The notes beneath the pieces were generated by a model, which was not told the origin of the DNA, did not search any database, and saw only the letters and a list, made by a program, of their open reading frames with translations. From Streptomyces sp. NBC_00287 (lineage in GTDB: Bacteria; Actinomycetota; Actinomycetes; Streptomycetales; Streptomycetaceae), in the NCBI RefSeq assembly GCF_036173105.1, contig NZ_CP108053.1, forward strand, positions 4,836,001 to 4,900,000: 64,000 bases of DNA. Direction: 5' to 3'. The stretch's first letter is position 1; each line of letters opens with the position of its first letter. Of this stretch, positions 50,653 to 59,172 are shown piece after piece. The position numbers and the translations under genes are program-made.

Positions 50653-52077
50653 GTGATCGACGTCGGTGCGCAGGAGACGACCCAGTCGGGCGGGCGGCGG
50701 CTGCCCCGGGTGCCCGGTTTCGCCGAGTGGCCCGGCAACGGCACGCCGAAGCAGGAGGGCAAGGCCCTGCGGGACCGCGTACCGCGCAGCACGCACGCAC
50801 TGCTCGACCTGGACCCCGACCGCCCCGACGCGCTCGCGGCGGTGGAGGAGTCCAACCGCGGCCGGATCCCCGAGCTGACGCCGATACGGGTGGGCCGCAT
50901 GGCGGCGACCCCCTTCGCCTTCCTGCGCGGATCCGCCGGCCTGATGGCCCACGACCTCGCCCGCACCCCCATGACCCGCGTCCTCGCCCAGATCTGCGGC
51001 GACGCCCACGCGGCGAACTTCGGCCTGTACGGCGACGCCCGCGGCGGCCTGGTCATCGACCTGAACGACTTCGACGAGACGCTCCTCGGACCGTGGGAGT
51101 GGGATCTGAAGCGGCTCGCGGCCTCGCTGGTACTGGCGGGACGGGAGGCGGGCGCGTCCGAGGACACCTGCCGCAAGGCGGCGCACGACGCGGTGGGCGC
51201 GTATCGGCGCACGATGCGGCTGCTCGCCAAGCTCCCGGTGCTGGACGCGTGGAACGCCATCGCGGACGAGGAACTCGTCTCCCACACCGATGCCCATGAT
51301 CTGCTCGGCACGCTGGAGCGGGTGGCCGAGAAGGCGCGCTCCAACACCAGCGGCCGGTTCGCGGCGAAGTCGACGGAGCCGACCGAGGACGGCGGCCGCC
51401 GCTTCGTGGACACGCCGCCGGTACTGAGCCGGACGCCGGACGCGGAGGCGGCAGCGGTGGCCGCGTCCCTGGAGGAGTACGTCGCGACGCTCTCGGAGGA
51501 CCGACTCCCGCTGCTGGCCAGGCATGCGGTGCACGACGTGGCGCACCGGGTGGTGGGCACGGGCAGCGTGGGCACCCGCTCCTACGTCGTCCTCCTCCTC
51601 GACCACCGGGGCGAACCCCTCGTCCTCCAGGTCAAGGAGGCCCGCCCCTCCGCCCTGCTCCCGCACCTGGCGACGGCCGGCTTCGAGACGCCGAAGGTGG
51701 ACCACGAGGGCCGCCGAGTGGTCCTGGGCCAGAAGCGCATGCAGGTGGTCAGCGACATCCTCCTCGGCTGGACGACGGTCGAGGGACGCCCCTTCCAGGT
51801 ACGCCAGTTCCGCAACCGCAAGGGCAGCGTGGACCCGGCCGCCCTCTCCCCCGACCAACTGGACGACTACGGCCGCATGACCGGCGCCCTCCTCGCCCGG
51901 GCCCACACCCACAGCGCCGACCCCCGCCTGATCGCGGGCTACTCCGGCAAGAACGAGGAACTGGACGAAGCCATAGCGACCTTCGCGGTGAGCTACGCCG
52001 ACCGCACAGAGGCGGACCACGCGAACCTGGTGACGGCGGTACGGGCGGGGAGGATCGCGGCGGAGACGGGGGTGTGA
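50653..52077 (+). CDS. DUF2252 family protein
   Basis: 474 residues. Characteristic stretches include TPFAFLRGSAGLMAHDL, CGDAHAANFGLYGDARGGLVIDLNDFDETLLGPWEWDLKRLAASL and RTHSADPRLIAGYSGKN (seen as AHTHSADPRLIAGYSG). The GDAHAxNFG and NDFDE motifs resemble aminoglycoside-phosphotransferase-like kinases, so an ATP-using phosphotransferase is possible but unproven. GTG 50653 is chosen for its GGGGGAGG site; ATG 50605 in frame would add 16 residues. Similar genes are common in actinomycete cores. Confidence 0.88.
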   Translation: MIDVGAQETTQSGGRRLPRVPGFAEWPGNGTPKQEGKALRDRVPRSTHALLDLDPDRPDALAAVEESNRGRIPELTPIRVGRMAATPFAFLRGSAGLMAHDLARTPMTRVLAQICGDAHAANFGLYGDARGGLVIDLNDFDETLLGPWEWDLKRLAASLVLAGREAGASEDTCRKAAHDAVGAYRRTMRLLAKLPVLDAWNAIADEELVSHTDAHDLLGTLERVAEKARSNTSGRFAAKSTEPTEDGGRRFVDTPPVLSRTPDAEAAAVAASLEEYVATLSEDRLPLLARHAVHDVAHRVVGTGSVGTRSYVVLLLDHRGEPLVLQVKEARPSALLPHLATAGFETPKVDHEGRRVVLGQKRMQVVSDILLGWTTVEGRPFQVRQFRNRKGSVDPAALSPDQLDDYGRMTGALLARAHTHSADPRLIAGYSGKNEELDEAIATFAVSYADRTEADHANLVTAVRAGRIAAETGV

Positions 52078-52135
52078 GGGGATTCAGCCATGATCACCCG
52101 GCCGTCGGGCGCGGGCCGTGGCCTAGTCTGGTCGG

Positions 52136-52981
52136 GTGACCACCCCGGAAGCTGAGCAGTCCGAGCCCCAGCCCGACGAGGAGAGCGCGCCCCGGCCCGA
52201 GGAGCGGCTGGAGCGGGCTGTTCGGGCTGCCGAGCAGGCCTTGATCGAGTACGAGATCGCCGTGGAGACCTTCCGCGTCGAGGTCGAGAACTTCTCGCGG
52301 CTGCACCACCAGAAGCTCGGCCCGATGTACGCCCGCCTCGACGAGCTGGAAGCCCGGATCGCCGAGGCCCGGGCCGCACGCTCCGGTGATCCGGAGGATG
52401 TGCGCAAGGCGCAGGAGGCCCGTGCCCGGGTCATGCCGATGCCGGGTGTCGAGGAGCTGTTCCACGGCTGGATGGACGGCGAGGGCCTGTTCCCGGAGGC
52501 GTCCGCGATGCTCACGGAGCAGCCGGTACGGCCCCCGCAGCGGGTGCGCCCCAGCGAGGAGGCCCGCAAGCTCTACCGCGAGCTCGCCCGCAAGGCCCAC
52601 CCCGACCTGGCCCAGGAGGACGAGGAGCGCGCGCGTCGGGAGGAGTTCATCACCAGGGTGAACGCCGCGTACGCCCGAGGCGACGAGGCCCTGCTGCGAG
52701 AACTGGCCGAGGAGTGGGCGGCGGGTCCGGTCCCCGAGGAGCGGCAACCGAGCCCGGCCGAGGAGCTCTACGCCCGCCTGGAGTGGCTCTCCCAGCGCAA
52801 GGAGCTCCTCACCGTGGTCGTGCGAGAGCTGGAGGAGAGCGCGATCGGCTCCATGCTGCGCCTGGCCCCGGACGACCCGGACAAGCTGCTGGAGGAGATC
52901 GCGGAGCAGCTGCTGTCGGATGTCTCGGCACGCGAGGCAGAACTGGCTGAACTGCTCTCCCCGCCCTCGGGTAGCGTCTGA
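52136..52981 (+). CDS. J-domain (DnaJ-like) protein
   Basis: 281 residues. Long acidic coiled-coil-like helices (about 20-80, EERLERAVRAAEQALIEYEIAVETFRVEVENF) precede a J-domain core at about 140-180 with LYRELARKAHPDLAQEDEERARREEFITRVNAAYA, including the HPD motif that stimulates Hsp70 ATPase. A helical tail follows. It may act as a cochaperone for DnaK on a specific client. GTG 52136 has no clear ribosome binding site but lies 8 bases after a TAGTCT -10-like box, so the message may be leaderless. It is followed by the rhodanese gene 3 bases later. Confidence 0.85.
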   Translation: MTTPEAEQSEPQPDEESAPRPEERLERAVRAAEQALIEYEIAVETFRVEVENFSRLHHQKLGPMYARLDELEARIAEARAARSGDPEDVRKAQEARARVMPMPGVEELFHGWMDGEGLFPEASAMLTEQPVRPPQRVRPSEEARKLYRELARKAHPDLAQEDEERARREEFITRVNAAYARGDEALLRELAEEWAAGPVPEERQPSPAEELYARLEWLSQRKELLTVVVRELEESAIGSMLRLAPDDPDKLLEEIAEQLLSDVSAREAELAELLSPPSGSV

Positions 52982-52984
52982 GTC

Positions 52985-53332
52985 ATGCATTTCGGATCTG
53001 GCGTGCCCACGGTCGAGGTCACGGACCTCAAGGACAGCGACTTCCTCCTGGACGTCCGCGAGGACGACGAATGGCAGGCGGGCCATGCTGAAGGGGCGCT
53101 GCACATCCCCATCAGCGAGTTCGTCGCCCGCTACGGCGAGCTGACCGAGGCCGCCCCGCAGGACGGCCGGGTCAACGTGATCTGCCGCTCCGGGGCCCGT
53201 TCCGCGCAGGTCGCCATGTACCTCGTCCAGCAGGGCATCGACGCGGTGAACGTCGACGGCGGCATGCAGGTGTGGGCCGCGGCGGGCCGACCGGTCGTGA
53301 CGGACGACGGCAAGCAGGGCTTCGTCCTGTAG
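52985..53332 (+). CDS. Rhodanese-like domain protein
   Basis: 115 residues, a single rhodanese domain. LLDVREDDEWQAGHAEGALHIPISEF and the active-site loop CRSGARS, with Cys as the sulfur carrier, are intact, and INVDGGMQVWAAAGRPV (seen as VNVDGGMQVW) closes the fold. It probably carries persulfide sulfur for transfer reactions. The gene starts 3 bases after the J-domain gene and is likely co-transcribed. Its stop is the beginning of a 9-base tandem repeat shared with the converging gene. Confidence 0.93.
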   Translation: MHFGSGVPTVEVTDLKDSDFLLDVREDDEWQAGHAEGALHIPISEFVARYGELTEAAPQDGRVNVICRSGARSAQVAMYLVQQGIDAVNVDGGMQVWAAAGRPVVTDDGKQGFVL

Positions 53333-53367
53333 TCAGCCCAGTCAGCCCAGTCAGCCCAGTCAGCCCA
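53332..53367. repeat. Four copies of a 9-base tandem repeat
   Basis: GTCAGCCCA is repeated four times without change at 53332-53367. It fills the gap between two converging genes and reaches into the end of the acyl-CoA dehydrogenase gene, whose TGA stop (53360-53362 on the minus strand) is formed by a repeat unit. Confidence 0.9.
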
Positions 53368-54493
53368 GGGGATGCGCCGCCAGCAAGTCCCCGAGCGCCT
53401 CCTCGTGCGCCGCCGCAGGCCCGAGCGACAGCTCCAGCTGCTTGGCCCACGCGTGATACCGGTGCAGCGGATAGTCGACGTCCGCCCCGAACCCCCCGTG
53501 CAGATGCTGCGCCGTCTGCACGACCCGCCGTACCCCCTCCGAGGCCCAGATCTTGGCCACGGCGACATCCCCGGCGACGGGCAGCGCCCCCGGCGCCTGC
53601 GCGGCGATCCGCCAGGCGGCCTGCCACAGGGTGGCCTCCATCGCCCGTAGGTCGATGTACCGGTCGGCGGCCTGCACGGCGACCGCCTGGAAGGTGGCGA
53701 GCGGATGGCCGAACTGCTCCCGCTTGCCCGTGTACTCGCTGGTCATCCGCAGCACCCGGGTACCGAGGCCGAGCGCAAGCGCACACGTCCCGACCGTCAG
53801 CAGCTCCCGCAACCGCTCCCAGGCCCCCTCCGCCGCCACCACATCCCGCTCCGCGAGCCGCACGGAGTCAAGACGCAGCTCCCCGAGCCGCTCCCCGCTG
53901 GTGGCGTACTGCTCGGCGAGCCCCACCCCGGCCTGCCCGCGCCGCACCACCGCGAGCACGGTCCGATCCCCGTCCGCGCAGGCCGGTACGACGACGAGAT
54001 CGGCGTCGTACGCCCACGGCACCGCCGTCTGCACACCGTCCAGCACGAACTGAGCACCGTCCCGCCGCGCGGTCACCGCGAGCTCCGCCGGATCGTGCCC
54101 GGTGCGCCCGTGCGCGGCGACGGTCAGCACGACCTCCCCCCGCCCGGCCCGCGCCAGCACCTCGGACCTCAGCTCCTGACCGCCGTACGCCTGGACGACG
54201 GCCAGCGCGGCGCTGTGCTCCAGCAGCGGTACCCGCGCCAGCACCCCCGCCGCCTCCCGCAGCACCAGACACAGTGCGACGGCGTCGAGCCCCGCCCCGC
54301 CGTGCTCCTCGTCGAGCAGCAGGCTCAGCAGATCGGCATCGGCGAGCCGGGTCCACAGCGCGCGGTCGAAGTCCTCGGCCACGGCGCCCGGCGTGAGCGC
54401 GGGACTCGGCACGGCGTCCGGCGCGACCCCGGCGAACACCCCCCGCGCCGCCTCGGCCGCCGCCTGCTGCTCCTCGGTGAAGGAAAAGTCCAC
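53360..54493 (-). CDS. Acyl-CoA dehydrogenase
   Basis: 377 residues. FAD acyl-CoA dehydrogenase pattern throughout: MDFSFTEEQQAAAEAARG start, LLLDEEHGGAGLDAVALCLVLRE, LGLGTRVLRMTSEYTGKREQFGHPLATFQAVAVQAADRYID and the C-terminal VQTAQHLHGGFGADVDYPLHRYHAWAKQLEL. It removes two hydrogens from an acyl-CoA. GTG 54493 is chosen because GGGAGG lies just upstream. A TAGAAC-N2-GTTCTA palindrome 47 bases upstream suggests control by a KstR-type regulator, which would point to steroid or fatty-acid side-chain breakdown. Confidence 0.92.
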   Translation of the reverse strand: MDFSFTEEQQAAAEAARGVFAGVAPDAVPSPALTPGAVAEDFDRALWTRLADADLLSLLLDEEHGGAGLDAVALCLVLREAAGVLARVPLLEHSAALAVVQAYGGQELRSEVLARAGRGEVVLTVAAHGRTGHDPAELAVTARRDGAQFVLDGVQTAVPWAYDADLVVVPACADGDRTVLAVVRRGQAGVGLAEQYATSGERLGELRLDSVRLAERDVVAAEGAWERLRELLTVGTCALALGLGTRVLRMTSEYTGKREQFGHPLATFQAVAVQAADRYIDLRAMEATLWQAAWRIAAQAPGALPVAGDVAVAKIWASEGVRRVVQTAQHLHGGFGADVDYPLHRYHAWAKQLELSLGPAAAHEEALGDLLAAHPLG

Positions 54494-54539
54494 GGTCCCT
54501 GCCCTCCCGCGCACACGGACATCTGACGGTGCGTCAAGA

Positions 54540-54553
54540 TAGAACAGGTTCTA
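54540..54553. promoter_or_regulatory. KstR-type operator upstream of the acyl-CoA dehydrogenase gene
   Basis: TAGAACAGGTTCTA is a 14-base palindrome that fits the published KstR consensus TNNAACNNGTTNNA at every fixed position. It lies 47 bases upstream of the dehydrogenase start and about 150 bases upstream of the DUF5819 gene on the other strand. KstR is the TetR repressor of steroid degradation in actinobacteria. No such regulator is in the window. Confidence 0.6.
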
Positions 54554-54698
54554 GAAGAAGGGAACGGTATGCACAGAGCCCCTACCGAGCACTCGGCAGA
54601 CGTGACCTCGTCGTGAGCCGGGCGCCGTAAGGTGTCACCCCGAAGCGGGGCCGCCGGGGCAGGCCCTGCCGGGGACCGGAATCGGGAAACGGGGCGGA

Positions 54699-55412
54699 AT
54701 GGACGCGTACGACACCGCGGGCGACGCCCGCCACGGGTCGCAGCCTGCGCCCGCGCCCGAGCCCCGCACCGGTGTGGCCGCCCTCTCGCTGCGCCACCAG
54801 ATCGCCGCCGCCCTCGCCCTCGCGGTCGTCGCGGTCGCCGTCTGTGTCCACATCGGCATGGTCTTCCTGCATGTCGCGCCCTCGAACACGGTCAGCAAGC
54901 AGCACGGCTCGGCCATCGACGACTGGATCTATCCAGAGTTCGAGCAGAACTGGAAGCTCTTCGCGCCGAACCCGCTCCAGCAGAACATCGCCGTCCAGGT
55001 CCGCGCCGAGATCCGCGAGCCGGACGGCGGTATACGCACGACCGGCTGGTACGACCTGTCCGCCCGCGACGGCCGGGACATCGACGGCAATCTGCTGCCG
55101 AGCCACACCCAGCAGAACGAACTGCGCCGGGCCTGGGACTTCCTCATCGCCACCCACGACAACGACAACCGCCCGGTCGGCCTGCGCGGCGACCTGGCCG
55201 AGTCGTATCTGCGCCGGATCGTGGTCCTGCGCCTGGACCGCGAGGACGCGGCCGGACCCGGCGGACTCGTCGAGCGCGTCCAGGTCCGTTCGATGACCAC
55301 CAATGTGCGCCCGCCCAAGTGGAGCGACGAGACGGTTCCGGACAAACCGGCCTACCGGGAGCTGCCCTGGTGGGAGGTCCCCGAGGACGAGGCCGAGGGG
55401 GACCTGGCATGA
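54699..55412 (+). CDS. DUF5819 family membrane protein
   Basis: 237 residues. A polar N-terminus, one membrane helix (IAAALALAVVAVAVCVHIGMVFLHVAP) and an extracellular domain with EFEQNWKLFAPNPLQQNIAVQVRAEI and ESYLRRIVVLRL. The WKLFAPNP pattern is typical of DUF5819, which is found paired with HTTM-domain proteins, as here. ATG 54699 follows GGGGCGG. The stop overlaps the next start by ATGA, so the two products are probably made together and act together in the membrane. Confidence 0.87.
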   Translation: MDAYDTAGDARHGSQPAPAPEPRTGVAALSLRHQIAAALALAVVAVAVCVHIGMVFLHVAPSNTVSKQHGSAIDDWIYPEFEQNWKLFAPNPLQQNIAVQVRAEIREPDGGIRTTGWYDLSARDGRDIDGNLLPSHTQQNELRRAWDFLIATHDNDNRPVGLRGDLAESYLRRIVVLRLDREDAAGPGGLVERVQVRSMTTNVRPPKWSDETVPDKPAYRELPWWEVPEDEAEGDLA

Positions 55413-56584
55413 CCCGCTTCGCCCTCTGCCTCTCGGCCGGCATCGCCCGGGTCACCGAGTCCGCCCTCGGCCCGTACCAGAGCGCCGTGGTCCGGATCGG
55501 CTTCGCCGCGACCTGGCTGCTCTTCCTGCTGCGCGAGCTGCCCCACCGCCATGAGCTCTACGGCCCCGACGGCCCCTGGAGCTTCGACCTCGCCCAACAG
55601 CTGATCGGCACGAACGGCGCCTTCACGGCTCTGATCTGGTCCGACGGTCACCTCTGGTTCGAGGCGGTCTACGCCCTCGCCGTCCTCTTCGCCGTCCTGC
55701 TCCTGCTCGGCTGGCGGACCCGCACGATGTCCGTCCTGTTCATGGTCGGCGTGCTGTCCCTGCAGAACCGCTCCATCTTCATGGGCGACGGCGGCGACAA
55801 CGTCCTGCACCTGATGTCGATCTACCTGGTCTTCACCCGCTGCGGCCAGGTCTGGTCCCTGGACGCGCGCAGGGCGGACCGCAAACCGGAGCGGGACCGG
55901 GTCGGGCCGGTCCTGTGGGCCGTGCTCGGTCTGATCCTGGTGGCGGCCACGCTCGGGGGCCGGCTCGACGGCGACCTGACGGTCCCCCTGATCCTGTGGA
56001 CTGTATGGATCGCGCAGGCCGTGCGATGGATCGTCGGGCGCTGGGCCCGGACCGCCGAGCCGCGCATCCTGCTCGACGTGATCACGAACATCGTGCACAA
56101 CGGCGCCCTGCTCGTGATCATGGCCGAGGCCTGTCTGATCTACGCCACCGCCGGCTGGTACAAGATCCAGGGCTCCCGCTGGCAGGACGGCACCGCCGTC
56201 TACTACCCCCTGCACCTCGACTACTTCTCCCCCTGGCCCGCGCTCGCCGACGCCCTCTCGGCCAGCGGCACCATGGTGCTGCTGGTGACGTACGGGACGG
56301 TCCTGGTGCAGGTCGCCTTTCCGTTCACGCTGTTCAACCGCCGGGTCAAGAACGTCCTGCTGGCCGCCATGATGTTCGAGCACGCGGTGATCGCGGTCGT
56401 ACTGGGCCTGCCGTTCTTCTCCCTCGCGATGATCGCGGCGGACGCGGTCTTCCTGCCGACGACCTTCCTGCGCCGCCTGGGCGCCTGGGCGGAACGGGCC
56501 CGCCCGAGCAGAAACCGCGCCGCGCTCCCCGAGCCCCGCAGCCCCGAGAACCCCGAGCAGGCCCACGTAGGCTCCCCGTCATGA
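55409..56584 (+). CDS. HTTM-domain membrane protein (vitamin K-dependent carboxylase-like)
   Basis: 391 residues with about eight membrane helices. The HTTM segments are visible: AVVRIGFAATWLLFLLREL, LAVLFAVLLLLGWRTR, LQNRSIFMGDGGDNVLHLMSIYLVF and AGWYKIQGSRWQDGTAVYYPLHLDYFSPWP. The family is related to vitamin K-dependent gamma-carboxylase, but bacterial members have no shown activity. It is coupled to the DUF5819 gene before it and to the methyltransferase gene after it by ATGA overlaps. Confidence 0.87.
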   Translation: MTRFALCLSAGIARVTESALGPYQSAVVRIGFAATWLLFLLRELPHRHELYGPDGPWSFDLAQQLIGTNGAFTALIWSDGHLWFEAVYALAVLFAVLLLLGWRTRTMSVLFMVGVLSLQNRSIFMGDGGDNVLHLMSIYLVFTRCGQVWSLDARRADRKPERDRVGPVLWAVLGLILVAATLGGRLDGDLTVPLILWTVWIAQAVRWIVGRWARTAEPRILLDVITNIVHNGALLVIMAEACLIYATAGWYKIQGSRWQDGTAVYYPLHLDYFSPWPALADALSASGTMVLLVTYGTVLVQVAFPFTLFNRRVKNVLLAAMMFEHAVIAVVLGLPFFSLAMIAADAVFLPTTFLRRLGAWAERARPSRNRAALPEPRSPENPEQAHVGSPS

Positions 56585-57324
56585 CCACCCCCGTCACCAC
56601 CTGGCACCGCCTCGCCGACACCGCCGTACTCCTCGACGGCTTCCACGCCCTCAAGCACGCGGCGCGCTTCGGAGCGCGGATCCCGGTGGCGGTGGCGGTG
56701 GACCGACAGGCGGCCCTGGCCCTGGCCGACGAGCTGGCCCCGGACGTACGGGACACGCTGGAGGCCCTCCTCACGGAGGTCCCCGAGGAGACATACAGGT
56801 CCCTGGTCCCGCGCCCGCATCCGACAGCCGTGGCGGCATTGGCGGTACGACCGTCCCGCGCGACCAACCTGGAGGCCCTGTCCCACGCCCCGCGCACCGC
56901 CCCGGTGGTCCTCCTCGACCACCCGCGCAACCTCGGCAACGCGGGCGCGGTGATCCGCCTGGCGGCCGGCTTCGGCGCGACGGGCGTGATCACCACCGGC
57001 ACCCTCGACCCCTGGCACCCCACGGTCGTACGAGGCGGTGCGGGCCTCCACTTCGCGACAGCGGTGGAACGCCTCACGGCCGAGGAACTCCCCGAGGGCC
57101 CGCTGTTCGCCCTGGACCCCGAGGGCGACGACATCCGGGGCATCAAGCTCCCGGATGACGCCGTACTGGCCTTCGGCTCGGAGCGAAGCGGCCTGTCGCC
57201 GGAGGTACGCGCGCGTGCAGACCAGCTGCTGTCCCTACCGATGCGCCCCCAGGTGTCGAGCTACAACTTGGCGACGAGCGTGGGAATGACCCTCTACCAC
57301 TGGAGCGCGTTCAGAGGTTCTTAG
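56581..57324 (+). CDS. TrmH/SpoU-family RNA 2'-O-methyltransferase
   Basis: 247 residues. The C-terminal SPOUT domain shows the three motifs of the family: LDHPRNLGNAGAVIRLAAGFGATGVI, LAFGSERSGLS and LSLPMRPQVSSYNLATSVGMTLYHW. It methylates a ribose in rRNA or tRNA using S-adenosylmethionine, working as a knotted dimer. The N-terminal ~110 residues are a weaker substrate-binding domain. ATG 56581 overlaps the previous stop; its own stop overlaps that of the paaN-like gene by 4 bases. Confidence 0.92.
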   Translation: MTTPVTTWHRLADTAVLLDGFHALKHAARFGARIPVAVAVDRQAALALADELAPDVRDTLEALLTEVPEETYRSLVPRPHPTAVAALAVRPSRATNLEALSHAPRTAPVVLLDHPRNLGNAGAVIRLAAGFGATGVITTGTLDPWHPTVVRGGAGLHFATAVERLTAEELPEGPLFALDPEGDDIRGIKLPDDAVLAFGSERSGLSPEVRARADQLLSLPMRPQVSSYNLATSVGMTLYHWSAFRGS

Positions 57325-59012
57325 GCCTCCCGCCGCACCTCGACCACGCGGAAGCGATTCGCGACGAACGCCCCATCGGTGAGAGCGGAGTTGGCGGCAG
57401 GATTGCCGCCGGACCCGTGGAAGTCGGAGAACGCAGCCGTCTGGTTGACGTACACCCCGCCCGTCAGGTTCAGCGACAACTGCGCCGCCTCCTCCAGGCA
57501 GGCCTCCTGAATCGCCCCCTCGACCTCGGGGTCAACGGTGTACGCCCCGACGGTCATCGCCCCCTTCTCCCGCACAGTCCGCCGCAGCAACTCCACCGCG
57601 TCACCGGCGGAGTCCACCGCCACCGCGAACGACACCGGCCCGAAGCACTCGCTCATGTACGCGGCCTCGTCATCCGGCTTGGCCCCGTCCAGCTTGACGA
57701 TGACCGGCGTACGAACGACCGCTTCCGGGAAGTCCGGGTTGCTGATCTCCCGGGAGGGGAGGGCGACTTCGCCGAGCCCGGCGGCGGCCTCGAGGCGCGC
57801 CTTGACGTCCGGGTTGACGATCGCCCCGAGCAGCGCGTTCGCGCGGGCGTCGTCACCGAGCAGACCGGAGACCGCTCCGGCGATGTCCGCGACGACCTCG
57901 TCGAACGTCCGCGGACCGTCCTCCGTGCGGATCCCGTCCCGCGGAATCAGCAGATTCTGCGGCGTCGTACACATCTGCCCGCTGTACAGCGACAACGAGA
58001 ACGCCAGGTTGGACAGCATCCCCTTGTAGTTGTCGGTGGACTCCACGAGCACCGTGTTGACGCCGGCCTTCTCCGTGTAGACCTGCGCCTGACGGGCGTT
58101 GGCCTCCAGCCAGTCACCGAAGGCGGTCGAACCGGTGTAGTCGATGATCCGGATCTCGGGCCGCACGGCGAGCGTCTTGGCGATGCCCTCACCGGGCCGC
58201 TCCGCGGCGAGCGCGACGAGGTTGGGGTCGAACCCGGCCTCGGAGAGCACCTCCCGCGCGACCTGGACCGTGAGCGCGAGCGGCAGCACCGCGCGCGGGT
58301 GGGGCTTCACCAGCACGGCGTTACCGGTGGCCAGGGACGCGAAGAGGCCCGGATAGCCGTTCCACGTCGGGAAGGTGTTGCAGCCGATCATCAGCGCGAT
58401 CCCGCGCGGTACCGGCGTGAACGCCTTGGTCAGGGCGAGGGGGTCCTTCTTGCCCTGCGGCTTGGTCCACTCGGCGTTGTCGGGGGTGCGGACCTGCTCC
58501 ACGTACGCGTACGCCACCGCCTCCAGACCGCGGTCCTGCGCGTGCGGGCCGCCCGCCTGGAACGCCATCATGAACGCCTGTCCGGAGGTGTGCATGACCG
58601 CGTGCGCGAACTCGTGGGTGCGGTCGCTGATCCGCTTGAGGATCTCCACGCAGACCACCGCGCGGATCTCCGCGCCCGCGTCCCGCCAGGCCCGCTGTCC
58701 GGCCTTCATGGCGGGCAGCAGCACGTCGATGTCCGCGTGCGGGTACTCCACGCCGAGCGCGAGGCCGTACGGGGAGACCTCGCCGCCCACCCAGTCGTCG
58801 GTGCCGGGCTGGCCGAGGTCGAGGCGGGTGCCGAGGAGGGCGTCGAAGGCGGCCTTGCCCGCCGCCATGTCCAGGCTGCCGTTCTCGCCGTAGGCCTTGG
58901 GGTGCTCGGGGTGCGGAGACCAGTACGCGCGCGTGCGGATGGCTTCGAGCGCCTGGTCGAGGGTGGGCCGGTGCTTGGCGATGAGGTCGTGGGGGGTCAG
59001 GGCGGTGGCCAT
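57321..59012 (-). CDS. paaN: PaaN-type aldehyde dehydrogenase
   Basis: 563 residues, typical of the stand-alone PaaN-like dehydrogenases of actinomycetes. Aldehyde dehydrogenase features: GCNTFPTWNGYPGLFASLATGNAVLVKPH, IDYTGSTAFGDWLE, the active Cys in YSGQMCTTPQN and the terminal SDFHGSGGNPAAN. The related PaaN/PaaZ works on phenylacetate ring-cleavage intermediates; the true substrate here is not proven. It is divergent from the 3-hydroxyacyl-CoA dehydrogenase gene across a TetR-type operator. Confidence 0.92.
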   Translation of the reverse strand: MATALTPHDLIAKHRPTLDQALEAIRTRAYWSPHPEHPKAYGENGSLDMAAGKAAFDALLGTRLDLGQPGTDDWVGGEVSPYGLALGVEYPHADIDVLLPAMKAGQRAWRDAGAEIRAVVCVEILKRISDRTHEFAHAVMHTSGQAFMMAFQAGGPHAQDRGLEAVAYAYVEQVRTPDNAEWTKPQGKKDPLALTKAFTPVPRGIALMIGCNTFPTWNGYPGLFASLATGNAVLVKPHPRAVLPLALTVQVAREVLSEAGFDPNLVALAAERPGEGIAKTLAVRPEIRIIDYTGSTAFGDWLEANARQAQVYTEKAGVNTVLVESTDNYKGMLSNLAFSLSLYSGQMCTTPQNLLIPRDGIRTEDGPRTFDEVVADIAGAVSGLLGDDARANALLGAIVNPDVKARLEAAAGLGEVALPSREISNPDFPEAVVRTPVIVKLDGAKPDDEAAYMSECFGPVSFAVAVDSAGDAVELLRRTVREKGAMTVGAYTVDPEVEGAIQEACLEEAAQLSLNLTGGVYVNQTAAFSDFHGSGGNPAANSALTDGAFVANRFRVVEVRREA

Positions 59013-59102
59013 GCGGGACCAACTCCTTGTTTCAAGAACTCTCCGTCGAGTTCATGACCTGGGCAGAAACATGGGCAGGAACAGCCAGTCAGAGTTAGAG
59101 TA

Positions 59103-59120
59103 ACCGAACGATCGGTCGGT
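59103..59120. promoter_or_regulatory. TetR-type operator between paaN-like and dehydrogenase genes
   Basis: ACCGAACGATCGGTCGGT is a near-perfect 18-base palindrome around CGATCG, in the 160-base divergent promoter. A site matching 16 of 18 bases lies at 61878-61895. The TetR gene at 60,687, in the same operon as the dehydrogenase, is the obvious regulator. Confidence 0.7.
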
Positions 59121-59172
59121 ACAAGGGGGTCCGCCGCATCTGTGGAAAACCCCGTGCGGGAGGATCGCGGAC

